Shown piece after piece: positions 1 to 12,600 of a stretch of DNA of 64,000 nucleotides (positions within the stretch are counted from its first letter, which is position 1; the number at the start of each line of letters is the position of its first letter). The position numbers and the translations under genes were made by a program. The notes beneath the pieces were generated by a model. The model was not told the DNA's origin. It made no database searches and saw only the letters and a program-made list of their open reading frames with translations. The DNA is taken from positions 251,104,484 to 251,168,483 of the forward strand of contig CP136064.1 in NCBI GenBank assembly GCA_032622095.1, read 5' to 3'. The DNA is from Siphonodentalium dalli. Its lineage: Eukaryota > Mollusca > Scaphopoda > Gadilida > Siphonodentaliidae.

Positions 1-493
1 GATCTTCTGTTTGGCGAACGATTTGAACCGGATTTAATACAGCAGGTGTCTGATTAGTAACATGTAACTGTATGCTTGTTTCACACATTGAGTGAACAAT
101 GGTGACTTCACGGAGACTAGACCACTGACAGTTTGTTTTTTCATTACATCATTGTGCTGAGTTGGATTCTGATTTTTACGACCACTGTCCAAACTAAGCA
201 CTAATTCAATAAAAGTACATTTTGGTTGTGTATTGTCACCAATGCAGTTTTAATCAACCTGTCACTTTTATGAGCCATCACGAAAAGGACTTCTCAGAGT
301 TAATGTAAAGGATCTCCAGTCTACACCAAGTTGGTCACAAACGCGTTACTCATTTCACATAAAGCCTATAGGGACGTTCTCGTACTAAAACTAGCATCTG
401 GTTATCCCAATATCTTAGCTGGTTTTAGTATGAGTAGTCTAAAGTTCACTAAGTAAATAAAGGGTTAAACATAGGAACCATTTACTTTTTCAG
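1..493. other. Intron sequence before the first visible ATPase exon
   Basis: No exon matching the ATP13A segment expected before DFEEIP is seen. Bases 1-57 are open in frame 1 but match nothing I recognise. An imperfect inverted pair around tactaaaactagc lies at about 376-440. Confidence 0.5.
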
Positions 494-625
494 ACTTCGA
501 AGAGATTCCTCAGGAGCAGCTGGTTCCTGGAGATGTGATATCTATTCCTCCACATGGCTGCATTCTCTCATGCGATGCTGTGCTCTCATTTGGTCGGTGT
601 ATTGTTAATGAGAGTATGCTAACAG
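494..625 (+). CDS. ATP13A2: ATP13A2-like exon a: actuator domain VPGD loop
   Basis: The exon begins after ttttttcag and ends at aacag|gtaag. It encodes [20 protein letters not shown] and continues to NESMLTG, the conserved actuator-domain stretch of P5 ATPases. It enters with two bases completing a codon and leaves after the first base of a Gly codon. It is the first recognisable exon; the coding part before it is outside the window. Confidence 0.92.
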
Positions 626-3600
626 GTAAGGCCTAGCAAAGTAAATTTCCTGTTTCTCAGGCCCACTCGCATGGTCCCAAAACTGCATGTGCAACCTTTT
701 TATACGCGTTTGATAATTCGGAAAAAATTATAATTGGTACGAAATAACTTTGGTAGATTTTTATACAAACTGCATGGAACTGAGACCTGTTTTCCTGCAA
801 ACTCAATAAAATATTTGTCAATGGAATGATATTTTATTGGGTGACTTTTGATGAAATAAATCACATGGAATCTTATCAACTAATTTTTATGGATATATGT
901 TCGGGAAATAATGGCCATGAGTACCTGATACTGACGCACAGGTGGTATGCCTCATTGGTACAAATAAAAAATTAAATTAAAAACATGCTCGTCAAAAGTT
1001 ATGTCTTGAGAAATGGGAAATTGACTTTGCATACCCTAATCATATGTCGTTACTTATTTTTCCAAAACCCTTTGCAAATGCATTCTCTTATATATGCGAG
1101 TCTCGAATATATAAGAGAATGCATTAGCCTAACAATATTTTTCTTGATATTAATAGAGCCACATGATGCACTTGTCAAGCACAGAAAATATTGAATAATG
1201 TTTGTGTAATTTCGTACCTTATTAAGTTGGGAAAGTCTTAATAAAACCAAAGAACTATTTCGTGCAGCAGTTTGCTTTGGTTCTCCGATTATTTTATGAA
1301 CACAAATGTCTAACGCTCATGGACAAAAACACACATGGCAAATATAAGTCAAGTCAAACACAAGAGTTGTAATTGGCTGCCATTTTGCTGAGTAGTTAAC
1401 GGTATATATATATATAATATTCGAAAATTGTCAACAAGGCTACCGCTATAAATCTCTGTTCTGTCAATAAGTTTTTAATTTTAATGAGGGAATTCTTCTC
1501 AAAGCACATAGGACATAGGAGATCGGATCTATCATTGTTGCTGGAATAACCTGTGCTACATAGTCAGAAAGGATGTATGACTGGTGCGCTCTGGTAGAGA
1601 TTGTGATGGTGGTTCTCTTATTATTACATTCTTATAAAGTTATTGTACAATGTTGTGTACAGGATACATGTATGTTTTTCTTATACGAGTCCAGGTTGTG
1701 GTGAAAAGTCATATTGGATGAGACGCTTAGCGTCGATTCCAATGTAACTTTTCACAACAACCTGGATGAGTACAAGAAAACACATACTGTAGACAACATT
1801 TTATGACATTTTTATTATCCATCTGTAGGTTTATCCAAATGACTTCACCTAGTCCCGATAACTTTTATAAAAGTCATATTGGACTCGATTTGACTTTTTC
1901 CTTGATTATCATGTGATGGCTTTGCCCATTGAATCAGAAATAGTGTTAGTTAAGGGATGGATAATAACAACATTTATTGTCTCTATGCAGTACACTATAT
2001 TTATTTTCTGTATGTAGTACTCTATATTTTTTCTATGGTGCGTTCATGTATTTGTTTATTTTACTTTTGAGCAGAATTTTTTTAGTTTTAGATTTTAGTT
2101 TTCTTATTTCAGTAGTTAGTCTAATTAACCCTTTCTGTAATAAATACTTAAAAGAATTTTCCTGACAGTTTGAACATGAATAATAATGTTGCACTCATGG
2201 TGTTTTGGGACTATGTACGCAGGCCTGAGAAATGGGAATTTGACTTTGAGTGGCCTTCGTTCCCAAAAGAATTTTGTTAATTTTATGTGGTCTGTCTGGA
2301 TACTGAGGTAGGCTGTAAGCATCTTTTATTTTATTTAAATTTTTTATCCAGGAGAAAGCATTCCTGTCACAAAAACAGGCTTGACATTCGGATCTGATCA
2401 GGAGATATATAGCCCAGACCAACACAAACGACACACAGTATTTGCTGGGACTCAGATTCTTCAAACTCGGTATTACGGAAAGAAACATGTGCTGGCCATC
2501 GTTATCAGGACAGGTAGACCTTACTCATATATTTCAATTCGTGTAGTACTATTTTTCTCTCATTGTGTACAAATTTAAAACTGACCAATATAAAGTACGA
2601 CTCACATATTTGAGCTAATCCACCACTGAATCCACAGGAAAAGTAAGAGTTTGCAGGTAATAAGTTGTATGTCTTACTTAAGGAGGCGTCCCATTTGGGA
2701 ATCTGAATTTCAAACTCTCAAGTTGAAGGAAAAACTCATTTTCCTTTATAACCAATGTATGCTATAGTACTATAACAACACCTGTTTACCCTCACAATAT
2801 GAGAGATATGTTCTAATTATGTAAAAAAGTGGATTTAAAAAAAGAAAGAATTGTCTTGAGGTGGTCATTTGAGAGTTTTACAGGAAATATTTGCAAAAAA
2901 TCGCACTGCAATCTCTAGATTATGAATCTAAGTATGGTCTATACTCTGTCTACTATCTGAAATCATGACTGTCTGCGAGAAAATAAATCAAATATTTTTC
3001 ATTGTATATTTTAGTTTTTTGATAGCCATTTGCAGAACTATTTTTTTTATTGTGTGAAGGACCAAAACAACATAAAACAACATAACTATTATTCATGTTT
3101 GCAATAATCTGACAGACATAAACACTCAATAGTACTGATTTATCGGTTCTGACATTATTTTGTTTTAACCCTTTCAGTGCCAAGTCCGATTTTTGTATCA
3201 ACCCATATTTCCTTGATAATTTTTAAGAGCTCCTTCCATCAATGTATCACATTATTGTAATCAATAAATTTGAAAAATTATCAAGGAAATATGGGTTGAT
3301 ACAAAAATCGCACTTGGCACTGAAAGGGTTAAAGGTGATTTTTCCTCCTCTTTCTGTAAATGTCCGGCACCATATTTTGAGGCCTGTTCTTATGTCTGCA
3401 GGATTCAACACTACCAAGGGGAGCCTTGTGCGAGGAATACTGTATCCAAAGCCACTCGGATTCAAATTCTATCAAGATGCTATGAAATTCATCCTCTTCT
3501 TAGGTGGCATTGCACTTATGGGAATGGCCTACTGTATATTCATCCTAATTTATGTTGGCGTAAGTATTCATTACTATATTTAGAATACCAAACCTCCGGA

Positions 3601-6600
3601 ATGTGTGTCTGTCCATCCACATGATATTCTGCTCGACAAATTTTATAGTATACCCAATAGGCTTGTATTGCATAGGAATGGATTAGTTGATGAATAATTT
3701 TGACCCAAACTGTATCTTAAAATGTGACCTGTGACATCTCTGCGTCCTGTATGTAAGTCATATACAGATTTTTTCGCTTTCTATTGTGGTAATTCTGGAG
3801 TATTACATATTATTCTAATCCAGAAAGTACTAGCCAACCTGAGCGTTGATCTATAAAGAACATCAATCAAGATTCATCTCTGAGATTTTATTTTCGGCCT
3901 ACATGAAATAAAAAAAACCCAAAAGTGTCTCACCCTTTTATTGTAAATTTATTTGGCAAAGTTGATTGAGAACAATATTATGCCCCAGTACAAATTAAGA
4001 TCCAAATAATAATGAATAAAATAAAAGTGACATGCTTATTTTTTCAGGCTGATCCTGCCAAAATTGTTCTCCGAGCATTGGACATCATCACCATAGTTGT
4101 CCCTCCAGCCTTGCCAGTTGCCATGACAATAGGAACAGTTTATGCTCAGGGTAGACTGCGGAAGAAGGGTATTTTCTGTACCAGTCCCCCGAGGATTAAT
4201 TTCTGTGGCAGAATAAACCTATTCTGCTTTGACAAGGTAATTGTTTGTCTCAAAATTCAGGCGAACTATTAAACAGTAAATAGATAGAACGACACAAGTG
4301 TGTGAACTGGTTAACGTTATTACAAACAAGGTGAAATTTTGTTTTATTGTCTGTCAAAATTACATACACCAAAGGGATTGTGCCTGTCATTTAAAATAGT
4401 GGCTGTCAAATATTCGAGGTCATCATGCGGACATAATATATGCTATCTAATATAAAGGAGTTATTCTGCTGGATGGCCGAATTAAAAGAAGAAATATTTG
4501 TGTTACGATTTTCCTACCAACCAATGCTAATATTGTATAAGATGAAAGAAAATTACAAGAAACAATTAGTAAATAAAAATATAGAATTCTAAGCCTAACC
4601 ACGGACCTTAATTTATTCTGGCAAATCACTTTTAGTTTTTAAATGTTACCAAATTCATTCAATTTTCGTAGGTCTATGCTATAGGCCGATATTATTGTAA
4701 GTTTTGTTCTGTAGTGGAAAATAAAAAAACAATATATTTGTTTATAAAACTGCAGTAAACTCATCACATGCTGTTAACTCTCTGTGCTCACTGTATCCTT
4801 ATACTATGTTTTCAGACAGGCACCTTGACAGAAGATGGGCTGGACCTGTGGGGAGTTGTTCCTATCAAACATGGAGGGTGAGGATATCGATATATCTTCT
4901 TATTATTAAATATCACTTTGATATGAATACTGTCGATCAGATTATGTTTATGCATTGGACATTTTTTGGGACATTTTTTGGTAATTCCACTATAACAGTA
5001 ATGTTTACATAACAATGGTTTTGACATGCGGAATCTCATTATTGGAGCTATTAAAGGCCCACATAATTTTCGAGCCACCAGATCACATTTTATACAACAT
5101 ATTCCATATTATATAACATGAACCCCCAGATCACATTATATACAACATATTCCATATTATATAACATGAACCCCCAGATCACATTATATACAACATATTC
5201 CATATTATATAACATGAACCCCCAGATCACATTATATACAACATATTCCATATTATATAACATGAACCCCCAGATCACATTATATACAACATATTCCATA
5301 TTATATACCACGAACCACCAGATCACATTATATACAACATATTCCATATTATATAACATGAACCCCCAGATCACATTATATACAACATATTCCATATTAT
5401 GTACCATTTGATAGAGGAAGCTCCAAAATATTGTATAAACTTATTGGGTTGAATAAACTGTGAACATGTTGTTTTTGTCAAGGTACCCGACATGTATTCT
5501 GCACTTAATTTTGTCTTGTCTGTGCTGCCAGTTTATTATTCTCAATGGAAGGGGAATAACTCTATATCTTAGTTGTGAATTATGATGAATTCTGGGGTAA
5601 ATATTGCTTGCCACACTGTCTTAAATTAGTGCGAAATTCATTTGGACCTGTTTTAATTTTCAGCTTCCAAGCACCAGTGTCAGATGTGACTAGTCTTCCT
5701 AGAGGGCCACTGACAGTGTGTATGGCTACCTGTCATTCTTTAACTAAAATCGGAGGAGAATTAGCTGGAGATCCGATGGATCTGATGATGTTCAATGCTC
5801 TCAACTGGGTCAGTATTAAATCTTACTGTCCAATAATAAACAATAGATGTAATATTAAACCATATTTGAAGAATAGCTGAGATCTTTGTTACCAGTTTGT
5901 CCTTAATGATATCATGTCATGAAGTGTTCACACGATCTCAAATAGTGATCGAGTTCTCATACTTGCTATGCTCTGCAAACAGTAAAATGTCCCAATTTGA
6001 CTGATGATGTATGTATTATACCAGGAAATTTGAAATAAAATCAATATTAATTAATCGAAGCATTTACGGACAGGGGTCTATTATTCATATTTATTAGTTT
6101 ATGCCCAGGAAGTTATACAAAACTTGTTATTGGAAGAGATAGACCATTTTTAAACATACTAGTACTACATGTTAAAGGGACATTTATTGAGACTAAGATA
6201 TTCGAACTTACTATATATGATTAGTGATGTTTGTTGACAAATCATTGTAACAGTTTTGTATACATAACCATGGTTTCAACACAGGAAATTTCGTTAATGG
6301 AGATCTATGGATAATAAATATAATAAAGGCCTTCAAATTTAAAGTGGGTTCATGCAAAATAAAATAAATGATTGTAAAACAACTTGATATCAACAAGCAC
6401 ATGACTTTTATATAACTAGGAGAATGTTGGTGAGATTGTCATGGTGATGATGGTTGTTGCTGACAGTAATAAGAGGTTACACGTCAAATAATTTGGGTTG
6501 GCCTCTTGACTTGCTATTATGACAACTGTACCATTCTACTGTGCACCATTATGGTCCCCAACCAGTTTTCATTTGGTTGGTAATATTGGTAAAAAATTGT

Positions 6601-9600
6601 GATGTCACAAAATCAAAAACCAAAGTTTGGTTTGTTATAAGCTGGTTTTCATAGCTCTTAAACTTAATCTTGCTGAACCAATTATTTCATACTATTATTG
6701 GCCGAAGTTTTTCAAAGAGTTGCATATAGTTTGGTGAGGTTTCCGGGTGGGTAGTTTGAAAACGGGCCAGATTTGCCTACTTTGGAAGAGTTATGCCCCT
6801 TAATTAGATCATTTTCATGAATTTTGATTGCGATAGCGCAATAACTTTGGCGAGATCGGTTCGCAGGGGAATATTTGGTATATCAGACTTCCTCAACAGT
6901 GTTGTGTATGATAGTAGTTACAATTAATGCATTTTCAATCCAAACTCATGTTTGTTATAACTACCACAGTTTGACCCTGAATCTCTAATGTGATTCTTGT
7001 TTCTTTTTTCCAGACTTTAGAGGAACCAGGAGAGGACACATCTAAATATGATATGATGATGCCAACAGTGGTGAGCCCAGCTACTAAGGATAACTATACC
7101 CAGGACGAGGTACATGTACACACTGTTAATTCAAATTTGAATATTCTGTTCTTTGACAGCATGAATTCTGACTACCCAGTCAAGCCTGGATTTTATTTTA
7201 TGGGGACTGTCTGACACATGGCAGGCACTAACGGGAGCCTATCTGACATTTTCAAAAGCATGCCTGACAAAAATATTTTGGATTCTTTAAAAAAAAATTC
7301 TATGGATATGTGTAAAAGAACGAGAGAGAGAGAGAGAGAGAGATGCGGGAAAAGTTTGCAACACCCGCAATCGCCAGCCGGTCAACCAATAACTAACGGC
7401 ATTCAATGGAGTGTTCAATTATTTTCTCTGGATTTTACATTCTATAGTTATTCATCTTTGTTTATCTGGAAATGTTTTTTTTTTGTCCATCTGCGCAGAT
7501 ATCTTCACCACCAGTTGACAATCTAAATGAAATTTGGTATGGATGATGACTGCTGTGAAGACAACCAATTGAGTGTTCAATTGTATTGTTCATGTTTTCC
7601 ATTCTAGAGCTATTTATCTTTGTTTATATGAAAATGTTGGGGTTTTTTTTTTTGTCCGAGCAGATATCTCAACCATACTTTGTTCGAATTTGCCACCATG
7701 GGGGTATACCAGCACCGCTGGTGCAACCTCTTGTTCCAAGCAGGTCTGCTTTGAGGTTTATTTGGAACATAACATTTTTCCATGCAGGTCTGCTTTGAGG
7801 TTTATTTGGACTATTATAACATTTTTCCATGCAGGCATGCTTTGAGGTTGGCATAGTTAGACAGTTCACATTCTCGGGCAAACTGAAGAGGATGAGTGTG
7901 ATAACAAGAACACTCGGACAGAATCACATGGAACTCTACTGTAAGGGCGCGGCTGAAGTAGTCTTCAATCTCTGTAAGCCTAACCCTGAAGGTATGTTAT
8001 CCATTATTCCAGGAACCCGCATGGAAGGCGACCGGGGGATATTTTCCATTAAAAAAGAATCAAAAACATAAAACTCCCGGCAAGCCTTGAAATAGTGTGT
8101 CTGTCATTTGCACAGCAGGGTAGCATCAATAAATTCACACTCTGGGGACCTCATTCTGCTTATGTCTCATCTTCTGGAAAGTATTTAAAGTCTCAAAATA
8201 AGATTGTTTTTATTTACTTCTGTTCAGTTTCTATATCCCCTCCATTTGCAGAAGATAATTTGCATAATCAAGGACTTCAATCTGATCCTAGGTCTATCAT
8301 AACAGTTGAGGCCTAAGCAGAATGTGGTTCTCAGAGGGTGAATTTAGTGATGCTAGCCCGCTGTTCGGGATAGTGTCATTAAATTCACCCTCTGGGAACC
8401 TCATTCTGAAAATGAGACACTATTTCAAGGCTTGACTTCCTATTTTTTTTATTTGCTCGCTTCCTATTTGTTGTATCAGAATCATCTAGAATTCCATTCG
8501 ATCCCTGTTTATAACCTAAATGCTTCAAAACTCAGATTTATGTCCAATTGAGAGCCAACTATTCTATATCACATTCCCGTATTATTTATGGCAAACATTA
8601 TCAGGGTAAAGGGACCAAAGGCACTCACAGAGTTAGCCAAAAATATTTTAGTCTGAATATTATTTTCAGAAATTTTTCAATGTTTTGAGCTTTTTACTTG
8701 CCCGTTTGAAAAATATGGTCCATATTATGTAATCAGTCTGTCCATTCGTCGTCTGTCCATCCTTCAACATTTTGGTTTCTGGATGATAACTTGAGATTGG
8801 ATTATTTATGTGGCTTAGTCATTCAAAAATACAGGTCAAGTTAAAATTTGGGTTCGGCCAGATGATTTTTTCCGGAGTTGTGGGCCTTTTCGACTTAGAA
8901 ATTTTGCATATTTTCACAGGATGATATTTTACAGAATTCTATTGGACTCATATTTTGTATGTTAGTTTGTTACCTCAAAATACAGGTCAAATTCAAATTG
9001 GGGTCTGGTACCTGATAGCCAATTTTCTTTGATAGTCTTTTAAAAATGACAACTATTTTTAGCTCAACTTTACTTTGTAAAGTTTGAGCTATTGCCATTG
9101 CTTGGTATCCGTCGTCCATATGTGTGTGCATGTGTGATTTGTCAACAATTTCCTTTAGCACGGGCTACAGGTCGTACCTTTGGTCGGATCATTATGATCA
9201 GAAAATAAACATGGCCGCTAGCAGCCATCTTGGATTTAAAAATTCAATCCATTAGCACGGGCCACAGGTCGTACTGTTCGTCTCATCATCATGAAATTTG
9301 TCTTGGATGTTAATATTGACATGTAGATGGGAACGAGTCATTTTGGGGTCATTGGGCCAAAAAACATGGCCGCCAGCAGCCATCTTGGATTTTACTCTTT
9401 GCATGACTAAATCCTTTGGCACGGGCTACAGGTCGTACCTTCGGTCGGATCATTATGAAATTTGTCATAGATGTTAATAATGAGATGTAGATGGGAACGA
9501 GTCATTTTGGGGTCATTCGGCCAAAAAACATGGCCGCCAGCAGCCATCTTGTATTTTACTCTTTGCATGACTAAATCCTTTGGCACAGGCTACAGGTCGT

Positions 9601-12600
9601 ATCTTTAGTCGGATCATCATGAAATTTGTCACGGATGTTGACAATGACATGTAGATGGGAACGAGTCATTTTGGGGTCATTCGGCAAAAAAACATGGCCA
9701 CCAGCAGCCATCTTGGATTTCAAAATTAAAACCATTAACATGGGCTACAGGCCATACTGTTTGTCTGATCATCATGAAATTTGTCATGAATGTTAATATT
9801 GAAATGTAGATGGGAACGAGTCATTTTGGGGTCATTTGTCGAAAAACATGGCCGCCAGCAGCCATCTTGGATTTTACTCTTTGCATGACTAAATCCTTTG
9901 GCACGGGCTACAGGTCGTACCTTCGGTCGGATCATCATGAAATTTGTCATAAATGTTAATATTGACATACAGATGGGAACGAGTCATTTTGGATCAATCG
10001 GCCATAAAACATGGCTGCCAGCAGCCATCTTGGATTTTACTCTTTGCATGACTAAATCCTTTGGTACGGGCTACAGGTCGGATCTTTGATAGGATCATCA
10101 TGAATTTGTCATGGCTGTTAACATTGAAATATAGATGGGAACGAATCATTTTGGGGTCATACGGCCATAAAACATGTCCGCTGGCAGCCATCTTGGATTT
10201 TACTCTTTGCATAACTAAATCCTTTGGCACACCCTACAGTCCACTTCCCTCATCCGATCATCACCAAACTTTATATTAATCTTGATATAGATCTACTAGA
10301 TGCAATAAGCTATCAAATGTTTTTTTAATTTCATTGGAATAATAGATGTCAGCAACCATCTTGGATTTTACTCTTTGCATGACTAAATCCTTTGGTACGG
10401 GCTACAGGTCGGATCTTTGATAGGATCATCATGAAATTTGTCATGGCTGTTAACATTGAAATGTAGATGGGAACGAATCATTTTGGGGTGATACTGCCAT
10501 AAAACATGTCCGCTGGCAGCCATCTTGGATTTTACTCTTTGCATAACTAAATCCTTTGGCACACCCTACAGTCCACTTCCCTCATCCGATCATCACCAAA
10601 CTTTATATTAATCTTGATATAGATCTACTAGATGCAATAAGCTATCAAATGTTTTTTGAATTTCATTGGAATAATAGCTGTCAGCAACCATCTTGGATTT
10701 TACTTTGTATACTAGTATATTTCTTCATGTTGATAATCTAGTATTGCTTAGACCTTTCAACTTTCCGCATTCCTAATGGCTCCATTGACTGTAACATATG
10801 AAATTATTCCCTTTCCAAGTTGAGCTACAGTGTCATTGACACTTTTATCTTTGCAAACGGCTTACTAAGCCATGCCTGGCAGTGCTCTTGTTAAAGTTCA
10901 CCGTCAAGTTTTGATTAAACTTCAGTATCCTGTTGGACCTATTGGTAATTCCACTGTAACGTTTACAGGTATCCAGACGATTTGGACCTTGTTTACATAT
11001 TAAACAATGGTTTTGACATGCGAATTCTCATTATAGGAGAGTTATTAATAATGAAAATAAGAATAAAGTCAATCCTATTTTTATGTACTAACCTGCTGAT
11101 GATAGTTATTTTATGGACTTTTATGTTATTTTGAATGAACCTACAGTAAAGCCCTAAATAATCGACTCCTTAACCACAGCAGAATTATGGGTAATTTTCA
11201 GGATTTAGTAGGAAATATGGCTTGTTGCCATTCATCGGAAAGCTCAGAGAGCTTTCTGATGAATGGCAACAAGCCATATTTCCGACTAAATCCTGACAAA
11301 ATACCCATAATTCTGCTGTGGTTAAGGAGTCGATTATTTAGGGCATTACTGTACTTCAAAGGCCTTGAGTCCTTGTTAATCCTGAGTATCATTAAATGTG
11401 TTTTTAATTAGGTCCATCCCCTGAAAGAACGGAAGAGATTCTATACAGATATGCCAGCCAAGGTCTCAGAGTTATTGGACTTGCTTGGAAGCCTTTAGAT
11501 GAGAAAGTGACGTGGCATCATGTACAGAGGATATCTCGGGACAAATTAGAAAATGACATGATATTCCTAGGATTCCTTATAATGGGCAATAAACTCAAAC
11601 CGGAAACTAAACCTGCCATACAAACACTCAACGACGCTCTCATCCGTTCTGTTATGATTACTGGTAAGTTCTGATGCCCTCATCCGTCCTGTTATGATTA
11701 CTGGTAAGTTCTGATGCCCTCATCCGTCCTGTTATGATTACTGGTAAGTTCCGATGCCCTCATCCATCCTGTTATGATTACTGGTAAGTTCCGATGCCCT
11801 CGTCCGTCCTGTTATGATTACTGGTAAGTTCCAGAACTAATTATTTATTAATTGATTAGTTGTCGTGTTTCAGTAGTTGTAACATCTAAAATGCAAGGTT
11901 CACGCTTTTGGTGGCCAAATTGGCCAATGGCACTATTTACAATATTGAGTAAAATTTTGTAGGAGGGGTTTGTAAACCAGCTGAACCATTTCATGACAGG
12001 AGCTGCACTGGTGGAGCAGTAATGACCCTGTGCCAGTGCGTTCTCTTATATATGAGAGTCTCTCATAGGGAACCTCGCAAATATAAGAAAATGTTCTGGC
12101 TTACAAGGGCAAGGTAACTATTGTTAGTCCAATGTATTCTCTTATATATGCGAGGCTCCCTAAGGGAGACTCGCATATATAAGAGAATGAATTGGCACAG
12201 GGTTTTCGCAAAATTTCTGGAAGTTCCAATCATGGAAGTGTTAAATTGCTGTAAATATTTTATCTGATTAGGACATGCAAAATCAATTTCCCGTTTCTCA
12301 GGCCAAAAATTTGAAAAGCAAGTGCTCACGTATTTATTTCTGGGTTACACGGCAATGAAGCATTCCACTTCCGCATTAGCTAGCTCTGTGTCCAATTTCA
12401 GTTGCCCATGGCCAATATTTTCATAACATGTTCGTAAAAAATTTATTAATATGTTCCATGTGATTAATTTTGTCCGAAATTACCCAATCAAGTGTCACTA
12501 AAAAAAATTTGACTGAGATTCTAATTGCTACTCCTCACGCTTTTAACACCTTTTTGAACATAGTTACCAATAAAAACATTGAATCAGAAATCTGAAACAG

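Noticed and set aside
1-57. Open frame at the window start as an earlier ATPase exon
   Set aside because: It encodes nothing like the P5B segment expected before DFEEIP and ends in a stop.
5090-5411. 105-aa and 97-aa ORFs on both strands
   Set aside because: They are translations of a 48-bp tandem repeat inside an intron.
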